A stretch of DNA of 64,000 nucleotides, taken from contig JAQGKD010000008.1 of assembly GCA_028290285.1 (NCBI GenBank), positions 62,001 to 126,000 of the forward strand, written 5' to 3'. Position numbers and translations under genes: made by a program. The DNA comes from Hyphomicrobiales bacterium (GTDB lineage: Bacteria; Pseudomonadota; Alphaproteobacteria; Rhizobiales; Beijerinckiaceae). The notes under the pieces were generated by a model. That model was not told the origin of the DNA, searched no databases, and was given only the letters and a program-made list of their open reading frames with translations. Shown one piece after another: positions 25,060 to 34,010 of the stretch; the stretch's first letter is position 1; each line of letters starts with the position of its first letter.

Positions 25060-26202
25060 ATGCGCGTCGCCGTTCCCGCCGAGATCGAAGCCAACGAGAC
25101 GCGCGTCGCCGCGACGCCCGAAACGGTCAAGAAATTCATCGCGCTGGGCGCGACCGTCGCCATCCAGTCCGGCGCGGGAACGACGTCGGGCATTCCCGAT
25201 GCGGACTACACCGCCGCGGGCGCGACCGTGCTGCCCACCGCCGCCGAAACCTTGGCCGACGCTGACATCGTGCTGAAGGTGCGCCGTCCGGGTCCTGGCG
25301 AACTCGGAAACCTCAAGCGGGGCGCGGCGGTCATCGCCATCATGGACCCCTACGGCCATGAGGCTGAGCTGACCGGCATCGCGGGCGCGGGCGTCTCCGC
25401 TTTCGCCATGGAATTCATGCCGCGCATCACCCGCGCGCAGGTGATGGACGTGCTCTCCTCGCAGGCCAATCTCGCGGGCTATCGCGCCGTGATCGATGGC
25501 GCAGGCGAATATGGCCGCGCACTTCCGATGATGATGACGGCGGCGGGCACGGTTCCCGCTGCGCGCATCTTCATCATGGGTGTCGGCGTCGCGGGTCTTC
25601 AGGCCATCGCAACCGCGCGGCGGCTCGGCGCCATCGTGACCGCGACGGACGTGCGGCCCGCCACCAAGGAACAGGTTGAATCACTCGGCGCGAAATTCGT
25701 CGCCGTCGAGGACGACGAGTTCAAGCAGGCCGAGACCTCGGGCGGCTACGCCAAGGAAATGTCCGCCGAATACAAGGCGAAACAGGCGGCGCTTGTCGCG
25801 AGCCACATCGCCAAGCAGGACATCGTCATCACCACCGCGCTCATCCCCGGCCGCCCGGCGCCGAAACTGATCTCGGCCGACATGGTGCATTCCATGCGCG
25901 CGGGCTCGGTCATCATCGATCTCGCGGTCGAGCGTGGCGGGAATTGCGAACTGGCCAGGCCCGGCGAGACCTTCGTCACCGAAAACGGCGTGAAGATCGT
26001 AGGTCATCTCAACGTACCGGGGCGCCTCGCGGCGACTGCCTCGGCGCTCTATGCCAAGAACCTCTATGCCTTCGTCGAGACGATGATCGACAAGGAGACG
26101 AAAACGCTCGCCCCCAAATGGGACGACGACCTCGTCAAGGCGACGCTGCTGACGCGCGACGGCGCCGTCGTCCATCCGAATTTCCTGACCAAAGCAGACT
26201 GA
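25060..26202 (+). CDS. pntA: NAD(P) transhydrogenase subunit alpha part 1
   Basis: NAD(H)-binding domain I of the proton-translocating transhydrogenase, which drives NADPH formation with the proton gradient. The protein is 380 residues, cytosolic-facing. It shows the N-terminal MRVAVPAEIEANETRVAATP, the RQD-equivalent loop region, and the nucleotide site IFIMGVGVAGLQAIATARRLGA. In the alphaproteobacterial arrangement alpha is split in two genes; part 2 follows at 26263 and beta at 26719. Confidence 0.95.
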   Translation: MRVAVPAEIEANETRVAATPETVKKFIALGATVAIQSGAGTTSGIPDADYTAAGATVLPTAAETLADADIVLKVRRPGPGELGNLKRGAAVIAIMDPYGHEAELTGIAGAGVSAFAMEFMPRITRAQVMDVLSSQANLAGYRAVIDGAGEYGRALPMMMTAAGTVPAARIFIMGVGVAGLQAIATARRLGAIVTATDVRPATKEQVESLGAKFVAVEDDEFKQAETSGGYAKEMSAEYKAKQAALVASHIAKQDIVITTALIPGRPAPKLISADMVHSMRAGSVIIDLAVERGGNCELARPGETFVTENGVKIVGHLNVPGRLAATASALYAKNLYAFVETMIDKETKTLAPKWDDDLVKATLLTRDGAVVHPNFLTKAD

Positions 26203-26262
26203 CCCCGCGTTCACCACCGGCAAACCGGGTTCCCGAGCGCGAGCGATCAGAGGGGCGACAGA

Positions 26263-26712
26263 ATGGCCATCGAAGCACCAGACCAGATTCTAGATAAGGC
26301 AACGGCAGCGGCGAAACTCGCCCGAGAGGCCGCCGATATCCTGCAATCCTCCGCCGATCAGCTCGGCGATGCGGCGGCGGGTCTCGCGCATGCGGCGTCG
26401 GGCGGCACCATCGATCCCTTCGTCTTCCGCCTCGCCATCTTCGCGCTGGCTGTGTTCGTCGGCTATTACGTCGTCTGGTCGGTGACACCCGCGCTGCACA
26501 CGCCGCTGATGTCTGTGACCAACGCCATTTCCTCGGTCATTGTGGTCGGCGCGCTGCTTTCGGTCGGCGTCGATGCGTCCATTCCCGGTGACGACGGCCC
26601 GCTCTGGGCGCGCGTGTTCGGCTTCATCGCGCTGGTCCTAGCATCGGTGAATATCTTCGGCGGGTTCCTCGTCACGGAGCGCATGCTCTCGATGTACAAG
26701 AAGAAGGGCTGA
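26263..26712 (+). CDS. pntAB: NAD(P) transhydrogenase subunit alpha part 2
   Basis: Membrane part of split alpha, 149 residues. After an N-terminal soluble segment (about 1-48) come four hydrophobic helices, including [20 protein letters not shown] and [17 protein letters not shown], forming half of domain II of the proton channel. It lies 60 bases after pntA and 6 bases before pntB, clearly one operon. Confidence 0.94.
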   Translation: MAIEAPDQILDKATAAAKLAREAADILQSSADQLGDAAAGLAHAASGGTIDPFVFRLAIFALAVFVGYYVVWSVTPALHTPLMSVTNAISSVIVVGALLSVGVDASIPGDDGPLWARVFGFIALVLASVNIFGGFLVTERMLSMYKKKG

Positions 26713-26718
26713 GCCGTC

Positions 26719-28122
26719 ATGAACGCCAACTTCGCGGCTGTCCTCTATCTCGTTTCCGGCGTGCTCTTCATACTCGCCCTCCGTGGCCTGTCTTCTCCCG
26801 CGACTTCGCGGCAGGGCAATCTCTTCGGCATGATCGGCATGGCCATCGCCATTGTCACGACCCTGCTCTATCGCGCACCCTCTGGCATTTCGAGCTGGCT
26901 GCTCGTGATCGGCGGCATCGCCATCGGCGGCGGCATCGGCGCCTGGCGCGCCCGCACCGTGCAGATGACGGCCATGCCGCAACTCGTGGCCTTTTTCCAC
27001 GCGCTCGTCGGCCTCGCGGCGGTTCTCGTCGCGGCTGGCGCGCTCTATGCCCCGCAGGCCTTCGGCATCGGCCTTCCCGGCGCGATCCACGGCGCGAGCC
27101 TGGTCGAAATGTCGATCGGCGCGGCCATCGGCGCGGTCACCTTCACGGGCTCGATCATCGCCTTCCTGAAGCTAGACGGACGCATGTCCGGCAAGCCGAT
27201 CATGCTGCCGCAGCGTCACGTCATCAACATCGGCCTGGCTGTCGCGCTCCTCGTGCTCGTCGCGATCTTCGTGCAGACGGAAAGCCATCTGGTCTTCTGG
27301 CTGATCGCGCTGGTCTCGCTGGCGCTGGGCGTGCTGCTGATCGTGCCGATCGGCGGCGCGGACATGCCGGTCGTCGTGTCCATGCTGAATTCCTATTCCG
27401 GCTGGGCAGCGGCGGGCATCGGTTTCACGCTCGGCAATCTCGCCCTCATCATCACCGGCGCGCTCGTCGGCTCCTCTGGTGCCATCCTGTCCTACATCAT
27501 GTGCAAGGGCATGAACCGCTCCTTCGTCGCCGTGATCCTTGGCGGCTTCGGCGGCGATTCTGCCAATGCGGCGGCGGGCGCCGTCGAGACGCGGCCCGTC
27601 AAGCAGGGCTCGGCGGAGGACGCCGCCTACATCATGAAGAACGCCGGCAAGGTCATCATCGTGCCCGGATACGGCATGGCGGTGGCACAGGCACAGCACG
27701 CGCTGCGCGAAATGGCGGACCTTCTGAAGAAGGAAGGCGTCGAGGTCAGCTACGCGATCCATCCGGTCGCCGGCCGCATGCCCGGCCACATGAACGTGCT
27801 GCTCGCCGAAGCCAACGTACCCTATGACGAAGTCTTCGAACTCGAGGACATCAACTCGGAGTTCGGGCGCGCCGACGTTGCGTTCGTGATCGGCGCCAAT
27901 GACGTGACCAATCCTGCCGCCAAGACCGACCCTGCCTCGCCGATCTTCGGCATGCCCATCCTTGACGTGGAGAAGGCCAAGACCGTTCTCTTCATCAAGC
28001 GCGGCATGGGCTCGGGTTATGCCGGTGTCGAGAACGAATTGTTCTTCAGGGACAATACGATGATGCTGTTCGGCGACGCCAAGAAGATGGTCGATTCCAT
28101 CGTGAAGTCGCTGGCGCACTAA
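26719..28122 (+). CDS. pntB: NAD(P) transhydrogenase subunit beta
   Basis: Protein of 467 residues with a membrane domain of about eight or nine helices followed by the NADP(H)-binding domain III. The latter shows VIIVPGYGMAVAQAQHAL, HPVAGRMPGHMNVLLAEA and the late MGSGYAGVENELFF motif. It completes the three-gene pnt operon. Its stop overlaps by 4 bases the stop of a convergent hydrolase gene, so no room exists for a separate terminator. Confidence 0.96.
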   Translation: MNANFAAVLYLVSGVLFILALRGLSSPATSRQGNLFGMIGMAIAIVTTLLYRAPSGISSWLLVIGGIAIGGGIGAWRARTVQMTAMPQLVAFFHALVGLAAVLVAAGALYAPQAFGIGLPGAIHGASLVEMSIGAAIGAVTFTGSIIAFLKLDGRMSGKPIMLPQRHVINIGLAVALLVLVAIFVQTESHLVFWLIALVSLALGVLLIVPIGGADMPVVVSMLNSYSGWAAAGIGFTLGNLALIITGALVGSSGAILSYIMCKGMNRSFVAVILGGFGGDSANAAAGAVETRPVKQGSAEDAAYIMKNAGKVIIVPGYGMAVAQAQHALREMADLLKKEGVEVSYAIHPVAGRMPGHMNVLLAEANVPYDEVFELEDINSEFGRADVAFVIGANDVTNPAAKTDPASPIFGMPILDVEKAKTVLFIKRGMGSGYAGVENELFFRDNTMMLFGDAKKMVDSIVKSLAH

Positions 28123-29147
28123 GGCGCCGGCGTCCCTGTCTCCAGTCTCGCGCGCGCCGGAGTTGCTTCGGCGCGCGCTTTGCGTTCCGCAACATCGACA
28201 ACGGCGTCGACCACCCTGTCGGGCGCGACATTCTGCACGGCGTGGCCGACGCCCGGCAAAGTCACGAGACGCGCACCTGGAATATCCCGCGCGCTCCCCG
28301 CCGAGTGGATGTGGGCATAAACAATGCCGTCCCGATCCCCGGTGACGATGGTCGTCGGCGCGGTGATCTCACCCATGCGCAAAACCTGCCCATCGATGAA
28401 CGCCTCCAGCCCCGCGACATCCTGCGCATTGGCCACGAACTCCCTAGGCCGCAGCACGAGCTCCGCGCCCGTCCGCTCGACGTAATCGCTCGACGGGGTC
28501 TGGGGCGCATAGACGCTGTCGACCGCCCCCGTCATGCTCGCCAGCCCCACCGGAACGGTGACAAAGTTGCTGAACAGCCAGCCGGCAACCGGCATTGCGG
28601 CGAGTGTGTAATACCAGGTCACGCCACCCGGCCAGGGATGGGTGACCGGCGCAACCAGCACCAGCCCCTCTGTGAAATCCTTCTGGTCAATGGCAAAATT
28701 CGCGGCGACCGCGCCTGCCAGCGAATGACCCACCACGATCGCCTTGTCGACGCCAATCGTCGTGAGCCCCTGACGGATGCGCGCCGCCTGCAAGGCGGGC
28801 GAGGCATCCCCTGCCCCGTCGGGCCTGTCGCTCCAGCCATGCCCCGGCCTGTCGACCGCGATCACGCGAAAGCCCCGCGCGGCGAGCCGGTCGCCGAGCG
28901 GCTGCATCATGTCTGCCTGATTGCCGCTGGCTCCGTGCAGGAGCAGGACGGTGTCGCGCGGTGTCCCCAGCGGAAGGCGCTCGGTGTAATGAAGCCGCCC
29001 TCCCTGAACCGCCATGAAGTGGCCAAGTGGCGGGAAGCGCGCCTCGATGCGCCGCACCTGCCATTGCGAATAGGCAAAGGCGGATCCGAACAGGGCGACT
29101 GCAGCGCCGGAAAGAATGGAGATCATGCGACGTCCGGTTGGGTTCAT
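28119..29147 (-). CDS. Alpha/beta-fold hydrolase, membrane-anchored
   Basis: A 342-residue serine hydrolase with an N-terminal hydrophobic helix (ILSGAAVALFGSAFAYSQW). The oxyanion stretch LLLHGASGNQ, nucleophile elbow VVGHSLAGAVA, acid region VTGDRDGIVY and catalytic histidine GVGHAVQN are all present. The substrate is not predictable; the family includes epoxide hydrolases, haloperoxidase-like esterases and lipases. The start could be the ATG at 29147 or 29126. It converges with pntB with a 4-base overlap. Confidence 0.85.
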   Translation of the reverse strand: MNPTGRRMISILSGAAVALFGSAFAYSQWQVRRIEARFPPLGHFMAVQGGRLHYTERLPLGTPRDTVLLLHGASGNQADMMQPLGDRLAARGFRVIAVDRPGHGWSDRPDGAGDASPALQAARIRQGLTTIGVDKAIVVGHSLAGAVAANFAIDQKDFTEGLVLVAPVTHPWPGGVTWYYTLAAMPVAGWLFSNFVTVPVGLASMTGAVDSVYAPQTPSSDYVERTGAELVLRPREFVANAQDVAGLEAFIDGQVLRMGEITAPTTIVTGDRDGIVYAHIHSAGSARDIPGARLVTLPGVGHAVQNVAPDRVVDAVVDVAERKARAEATPARARLETGTPAP

Positions 29148-29218
29148 CCTGCAGCTACGTGCGATCCGGCCCGGCGGTTTCGCGGCCGCCCTGCGACACA
29201 TGGCTCCCGCGCGTGACG

Positions 29219-29986
29219 TCAGATGTCACGGCCCTCAACCTCGACAGTCAGCTTGTCCACCTTCTTGCGGATGTCTTCCAACTGCGGATTGATTTCGAGC
29301 ACGCGGCGGAACACGCGCAGCGCGTCCTTCTCGCGGTCGCTCTTCTCGAGGATCACGCCCATGCCGACGAGCGCCATGAAGTGACGCGGTTCGAGCTTGA
29401 GCACATGGGACAAATCCTCCATCGACCCCGAGAGATCGTCGTGAAAGAAGCGCACGGTCGCACGCTTGTTCCAGGCCTCCGCCCATTGTGGTTCGATCTC
29501 GACGACACGGTCGAGCAATTCCTCCGCCAAGGGCCATTCCTTGGCCGCCATGACGGTCGAGACACGTTCCATCAGCAGATCGGCGGTGTCCGAGCCCGAG
29601 CGCATCCAGACGCGCTCGATGGCTCCGGAAATACCCTGCGCCTCGTCGGAATCCCTGGTGCGCCCGAGCCTCTGGAACAATTCGTCCAGAATACGCTGGC
29701 GGCCCACCGGCATCGCGGCCTCAGCCTCCACCTTCGGTGGTTCGGCCTTCGGCGCACGCGAGGAGGACTTGGGCTCCCCGGCAGCAGGCCGGGCCGGGAC
29801 TTGGCTCGATTGTGGCCCCTGCGGCCCGAACACGCGTGTACCCGGGGGCAGCGGAACCGCTGGCAGTCCGGGGATTTGCAGGATCGGCCCGCCGCGCTGC
29901 ACGGGGGGTGGCACCGCCTCGGCCAGCGCTGGTGACCCAAGGAGGACGGACGCGATCACGAGCGGACAAAAGCGGATCTTGCGCAT
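29219..29986 (-). CDS. Exported TPR-repeat protein
   Basis: Predicted periplasmic protein of 255 residues. The signal peptide (MRKIRFCPLVIASVLLGSPA, cleavage after ALA) is followed by a Pro-rich segment to about residue 90, then a helical region with two to three TPR-like units (WPLAEELLDRVVEIEPQWAEAWNKRATV and the next unit). The last helix is charged. It lies between the hydrolase and rpmJ on the same strand, with about 70 bases to the hydrolase. Function unknown. Confidence 0.8.
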   Translation of the reverse strand: MRKIRFCPLVIASVLLGSPALAEAVPPPVQRGGPILQIPGLPAVPLPPGTRVFGPQGPQSSQVPARPAAGEPKSSSRAPKAEPPKVEAEAAMPVGRQRILDELFQRLGRTRDSDEAQGISGAIERVWMRSGSDTADLLMERVSTVMAAKEWPLAEELLDRVVEIEPQWAEAWNKRATVRFFHDDLSGSMEDLSHVLKLEPRHFMALVGMGVILEKSDREKDALRVFRRVLEINPQLEDIRKKVDKLTVEVEGRDI

Positions 29987-30058
29987 GGCCTGAGATTAGG
30001 GTGGCGACCGGCCCGCGTCAAAGGCGAGACTCATCACAAGCCCGGCACCCGCGCGAGC

Positions 30059-30086
30059 AAAAAAAAGCCCCGGACGAACCGGAGCT
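30059..30086 (-). terminator. Intrinsic terminator after rpmJ
   Basis: Read on the minus strand, AGCTCCGG-TTCGT-CCGGGGCT forms an 8-base-pair stem (one G-T wobble) followed by a run of eight T. It starts 28 bases after the rpmJ stop codon and is a strong Rho-independent terminator. Confidence 0.88.
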
Positions 30087-30113
30087 ATTTTTCAACAGGA
30101 TGCGAAAGCAGCC

Positions 30114-30239
30114 TTAGCCCTGACGAGCCTTGTAGCGCTTCTGGGTCTTGTTGATGATGTAGACGCGGCCCTTGCGGCGCACGAGCTGGTTGTCGCGATG
30201 ACGACCGCGCAGGGACTTGAGTGAATTGCGGACTTTCAT
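30114..30239 (-). CDS. rpmJ: 50S ribosomal protein L36 (41-aa form)
   Basis: A 41-residue protein: [20 protein letters not shown], then [20 protein letters not shown]. This is the longer L36 paralogue lacking the four zinc-binding cysteines (C- form, YkgO-like), the usual version in alphaproteobacteria. The start at 30239 is fixed by family length. It is too short for routine open-frame lists. A strong terminator lies downstream; the gene is monocistronic and divergent from the hydratase at 30396. Confidence 0.95.
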   Translation of the reverse strand: MKVRNSLKSLRGRHRDNQLVRRKGRVYIINKTQKRYKARQG

Positions 30240-30395
30240 GGCTCGTCCCGAAGTTGTTGAAAGACGGGGACAGGCCCGCCGACAGAAGTGTGTCGGGTCT
30301 ATGCCTCATTTGCTGCGCCGGATCAACCCGAAACTCGCTATTCTCCCAACCGTAGCCCAATCTGTCCCGACCTGATTTGCCCGAAAGGAACCAGC

Positions 30396-31154
30396 ATGAC
30401 CGGCCCTGCCCTCGCCGCCCGCCTCGTCGAGGCCCGCCACGCGCGGTGCACCCATGCGTTTCAAGCCGCCGAGGAGCCGGCCGGCTCCGCTGAAGCCTAT
30501 GCCACGCAGGCGCAGGTCGCGACAGGGCTTGGAACCGGGGTGGCGGGATGGAAGGTCGGCTTCGCGCCGACACCCGGGCAAACGCCCATGGCAGGGCCGA
30601 TCTTCGCCTGCGACATGCGCGAGAACGGCGGCACATATCGCCTTGCAGCCGGGGAGACCGTCAAGGTGGAGGTCGAGCTGGCGCTCCGCCTGCGTGCCGA
30701 CCTCCCCGCGCGTCCGCACGCGCCCTACACGCCAGGAGAGATCCTCGCCGCCACGCACGCCATGCTGGTGGGCATCGAACTCGTCGGCAGCCGCTTCACC
30801 GACCCGGACAGCGCCCCCTTCACCGCCCGGCTCGCGGATAATTTCAATAACGCGGCCTACGTGGCAGGCGAAGGCATCAGCGACTTCGCAGGGCTGGACC
30901 GCGCGCAATTGCGGTGCCGCCTCTGGGTCGACGGCGAACTCGTCACCGATCACGTGGGCGGTCATGGCGATGGCGACCCGCTGGTGCCGCTGCTGGCCTG
31001 GGCCTCCCATCAGGCCGATGCGCTCGGCGGGCTGCGCGCCGGCCAAGTCATCACGACCGGCTCCCTGAACGCGCCCGTGGCGCTGTCGCGCAATGCGCTG
31101 ATCGAGGCGGAGCTATCTGGGCTCGGGCGCGTGAGGCTGCGCCTCGAGGCTTAA
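30396..31154 (+). CDS. 2-keto-4-pentenoate hydratase / FAH-superfamily protein
   Basis: A 252-residue enzyme of the MhpD/HpaH type, which adds water to 2-hydroxy-penta-2,4-dienoates in meta-cleavage pathways, or a related decarboxylase. Key stretches: GWKVGFA near 53, KVEVELALRL (metal-binding glutamates EVE), GIELVGSRF, and the C-terminal VITTGSLNAPVAL. The ATG at 30396 has AAAGGA 6 bases upstream. No other aromatic-degradation genes are nearby, so the physiological substrate is open. Confidence 0.82.
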   Translation: MTGPALAARLVEARHARCTHAFQAAEEPAGSAEAYATQAQVATGLGTGVAGWKVGFAPTPGQTPMAGPIFACDMRENGGTYRLAAGETVKVEVELALRLRADLPARPHAPYTPGEILAATHAMLVGIELVGSRFTDPDSAPFTARLADNFNNAAYVAGEGISDFAGLDRAQLRCRLWVDGELVTDHVGGHGDGDPLVPLLAWASHQADALGGLRAGQVITTGSLNAPVALSRNALIEAELSGLGRVRLRLEA

Positions 31155-31156
31155 CG

Positions 31157-31191
31157 AAAAACGCCCCGGCGCATTGCTGCGGACGGGGCGT
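31157..31191 (-). terminator. Intrinsic terminator of the Bug-protein gene (shared gap)
   Basis: ACGCCCCG (31161-31168) and CGGGGCGT (31184-31191) form a perfect 8-base-pair stem around a 15-base loop. On the minus strand the stem runs into TTTTTCG, giving a Rho-independent terminator about 20 bases past the stop of the gene at 31211. On the plus strand no T-run follows. Confidence 0.7.
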
Positions 31192-31210
31192 CGAACTCTG
31201 CGAATATTCG

Positions 31211-32260
31211 TCACGCCGGGGGCGAGATGATTTCCTTGGCTCGCTTGATCGTCTCTTTCGAGGTCGCATAGAGCTTTTCGATCACGGCCTGCACGCGTTC
31301 GCCCGACGAGGGCGTCACATCGAGCCTGCTCTTTTCGGCGTCGGCCAGGAACTCGGGATCCTTTACCGTCGCGCTGAACGCATCGCGCAGGATCTTCACC
31401 TGTGCGGCCGGCGTGGCGGGCGGCGCGAGATAGGGCCGTCCGAAGATCTGCTGGCTGACGATCATCTCGACGGCCTTCTTGTCCTCGTCGTTCTTGATGT
31501 AGGACCACACGCTGGGCACGCCGAGCTTGTCGAGCTCCGGCTCGTTTTCCGAGCCATCCTGGATGAGGATGTTCACCTTCTTGCCCGCCACCCAGTCGGG
31601 GCGCTGCGACTTCAGGCTGGACCAGTCGAGACCGCACATGCCGTCGACCTCGCCCCGCTCCATGGCCAGGAAAATCTCGGTGGTGCCCTTGTAGCCGCTG
31701 ACGACATTGAACTGCGCCCCCGCCGCATTGACGTGCAGATAGGCATAGTCGCGCGTCGAGCCGCCGGCAGCACTCGCGCCGATGATCGCCTTGCCCTTCT
31801 GGGCATCCTCGAACGTCTTGATCTTCGAGTTCTGGAAGGTGATGCAAACGCGCGTGCCGCTGTCGGCGCTGCCCAGATACTGGAACTTGGTGGGATCGAA
31901 CAGCGTCTGTGCGCGATCCTCGAGCAGTGGACCGATGATGACACCGGGGAATACCGCGCCGATCATGGTTCCGTCCTTCGGAGCGACGGAGGCGAGGAAG
32001 GCGGCAGCCGTTCCGCTGCCTGCGCCCGGCTGGTTGCGCGGCACGAAGACGGGGTTACCGGGAATGAAGCGGTTCATGTGCCGCGACAGCAAACGCGCAT
32101 AAAGGTCATAGCCGCCGCCTGCGTCGCTGCCGATCAGGAAGATGATCTGTTTGCCGGCATAAAAGTCAGCGGCTCCGGCCAACCCCGGCACCAGCGCGGC
32201 ACCCGTGCCCGCGGACATGGCGGCAGCCAGGACCAGTGCCCTGGTAAAATTGAACTTCAT
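31211..32260 (-). CDS. Bug/TctC-type substrate-binding protein (first of three)
   Basis: Periplasmic binding protein of 349 residues with a signal peptide (MKFNFTRALVLAAAMSAGTG, cleavage after LAGA). Family stretches: IIFLIGSDAGGGYDLYARLL, FVPRNQPGAGSGTAAAFLA, KDGTMIGAV and the domain-closing ERGEVDGMCGLDW. Tripartite tricarboxylate transporter receptors bind carboxylates and other small organics. The start at 32260 has GAGGGAG about 10 bases upstream. No TctA/TctB membrane genes occur in the window. Confidence 0.87.
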   Translation of the reverse strand: MKFNFTRALVLAAAMSAGTGAALVPGLAGAADFYAGKQIIFLIGSDAGGGYDLYARLLSRHMNRFIPGNPVFVPRNQPGAGSGTAAAFLASVAPKDGTMIGAVFPGVIIGPLLEDRAQTLFDPTKFQYLGSADSGTRVCITFQNSKIKTFEDAQKGKAIIGASAAGGSTRDYAYLHVNAAGAQFNVVSGYKGTTEIFLAMERGEVDGMCGLDWSSLKSQRPDWVAGKKVNILIQDGSENEPELDKLGVPSVWSYIKNDEDKKAVEMIVSQQIFGRPYLAPPATPAAQVKILRDAFSATVKDPEFLADAEKSRLDVTPSSGERVQAVIEKLYATSKETIKRAKEIISPPA

Positions 32261-32396
32261 AACGGACGCTCCCTCATGTCCTCTTCGCCGGGGGCTGTTT
32301 GACGCCCCCTCCGCGAAATTTTCCGATTTTCTTATTTCACGGGACGAAGCCATCGCGCAACTGCAGTGGCGACAGCCGAACACGCGGCCCCTAAAC

Positions 32397-32430
32397 AAAA
32401 ATCCCGCGACGGGGCGAGCCGTCGCGGGAT
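32397..32430 (-). terminator. Strong intrinsic terminator downstream of sodC
   Basis: ATCCCGCGACGG (32401-32412) and CCGTCGCGGGAT (32419-32430) form a perfect 12-base-pair stem with a 6-base loop. On the minus strand it is followed by TTTTTG, a typical Rho-independent terminator. It lies about 110 bases past the sodC stop and about 140 bases upstream of the Bug-protein start, so it separates the two transcripts. Confidence 0.85.
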
Positions 32431-32541
32431 CTGGGAGCAAGCTCCGGAAGAGGCGGGAATACGCGTGACTTGATTTCCCTGAAGCGACCATGCGTCGAAT
32501 TTATCTAACGAGCGGTTAAGTCACGACGAATTTTGCCTTTT

Positions 32542-33087
32542 CTACTTTTCGACGACTGCGCAGGCGATGCGGTCGCCGGAATCTCCGGCGGGCTGGCTGC
32601 GATAATCGTCCGCCTTGGCATGAATGACCAGCGCGGAGCCGTCCGTATCGAAAAGCGACGTCGCGCCCTCAGAGAGGCTTACGCCGCTTGTGAAGACCTG
32701 CAGCTTGAGAAGGCCATTTTCCGGCACGATCAGGTTGGGCAGGTCTCCCGCATGGGGCCCTGCCGCCGACTGGTAGCCGTGGTCGTGACCCGCGCCCGCG
32801 AAATGCCCGCCTGCGCTGGCGAATTTGGCAGCCCCCTCGCATTTGCCGGTCTGGTGAATGTGAAAGCCGTGCAGGCCTGGGGAGAGACCTTTCAGGTCGA
32901 GCTCCACAAGCACCCCCTTGGGCAACTGCGTCAGCCGTGCCGAACCGACCGCGGCGCCTGCCTGATCCTTGAAATCGGCATGGGCGGTGAGGCTGGCCGC
33001 CGGCGGTACAGGCTCCATGGTGGCCGACTGCGCAAATGCCGGGCTTGCGCAGAGCGCTAAAACTGTCGTGAGAATGTGATGCTTCAT
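32542..33087 (-). CDS. sodC: Cu/Zn superoxide dismutase, periplasmic
   Basis: Dismutates superoxide in the periplasm. The protein is 181 residues with a short signal peptide (MKHHILTTVLALCASPAFAQ). Copper/zinc ligands are intact: HGFHIH, then the zinc-loop GGHFAGAGHDHGYQ and AGPHAGDLPN, and a late ALVIHAKADDY histidine. The disulfide cysteines are in GKCEGAA and RIACAVVEK. The start at 33087 was chosen because GGGGGGAA lies just upstream. The gene ends at a strong terminator near 32400. Confidence 0.95.
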   Translation of the reverse strand: MKHHILTTVLALCASPAFAQSATMEPVPPAASLTAHADFKDQAGAAVGSARLTQLPKGVLVELDLKGLSPGLHGFHIHQTGKCEGAAKFASAGGHFAGAGHDHGYQSAAGPHAGDLPNLIVPENGLLKLQVFTSGVSLSEGATSLFDTDGSALVIHAKADDYRSQPAGDSGDRIACAVVEK

Positions 33088-33302
33088 CGTTCCCCCCAAG
33101 TCCGGATCACTCATGGAGGCGTGAACCCGGAATACCAAAGTAAACGCCGTTGCGGCGAAACAGATCCGATCTAACTCGGCAAAAAGCCAAGCTGCAACTG
33201 GAAGCCCTGGCGGCACAGCGACCTGTGGCCAACGGCCGCTCCGGCAATATTTCATTAACCTGATCGGTCTCTCATGGTGCATCGCAGCACGGGAGAGGCG
33301 CC

Positions 33303-33923
33303 ATGTGGACCGGCAGGCGATTCGTAACAATTCTCGCCACCATTACGTTGTGCGGAAAGTCCGCATTTGCGGCAGGGAATGCGCAACCCTTCGAGATCTG
33401 GACCGAGGGCCTGAGCGCCACCCACGATCTCGCAGATGCCGAAAAAATCGTGGGTGTGAAGGTCGGCCTCGGAGGCCCCTTGCAAATCATCGGCAAAGCG
33501 GCGGTGCGCCAGCCCGGCGACCCGCGTGAGCAGGACGTCGGCATCCTGTCGTGGACCGTGGGCACCACGCGAGCGCTCCCGGGAGCGACACGCATCAAGG
33601 TCGACCTTGAAGGCACCGGGACGCTGGATCCTCTGTCCCTCACATATGCGCAGAATTTCAGCGGCAAGCTGACCTGGATGTTGCGGGAGAATCCGAAACT
33701 GACCTCCCGCGTGCAACTGTCCTCGGACGTGACGATCAACACGGCAACGGGCGATGCCCTTGCCTCCCTTGGACCGGAATGGGAAACAACCTCCCGCCTC
33801 AGCGGGAAAGATGCAGCCGTGCAGTCAGATCTGACGGCGCGCATCAGCTACCGCATGTCGGCGGAAGCGGCGCCGGATCTCTCGGCGCGGCTCGAACTGC
33901 GGTTTACGCCCACCCTCCACTGA
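33303..33923 (+). CDS. Unknown exported protein
   Basis: A 206-residue protein I do not recognise. A clear signal peptide (FVTILATITLCGKSAFA, cleavage near residue 23) precedes a mature part rich in alternating polar/hydrophobic residues (KIVGVKVGLGGPLQIIG, TRIKVDLEGTGTL, DLSARLELRF), suggesting a beta-rich fold. It has no cysteines in the mature part and no repeats. GGGAGAGG precedes the ATG. It is divergent from sodC across about 215 bases. Confidence 0.7.
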   Translation: MWTGRRFVTILATITLCGKSAFAAGNAQPFEIWTEGLSATHDLADAEKIVGVKVGLGGPLQIIGKAAVRQPGDPREQDVGILSWTVGTTRALPGATRIKVDLEGTGTLDPLSLTYAQNFSGKLTWMLRENPKLTSRVQLSSDVTINTATGDALASLGPEWETTSRLSGKDAAVQSDLTARISYRMSAEAAPDLSARLELRFTPTLH

Positions 33924-34010
33924 GACCATTCAGCACTTGACGCGAGACGGAAAAAAGTCATCTGATTCAGACAGATACATCGGCTTCGGTTCACATCGGG
34001 AGTTATCCAG

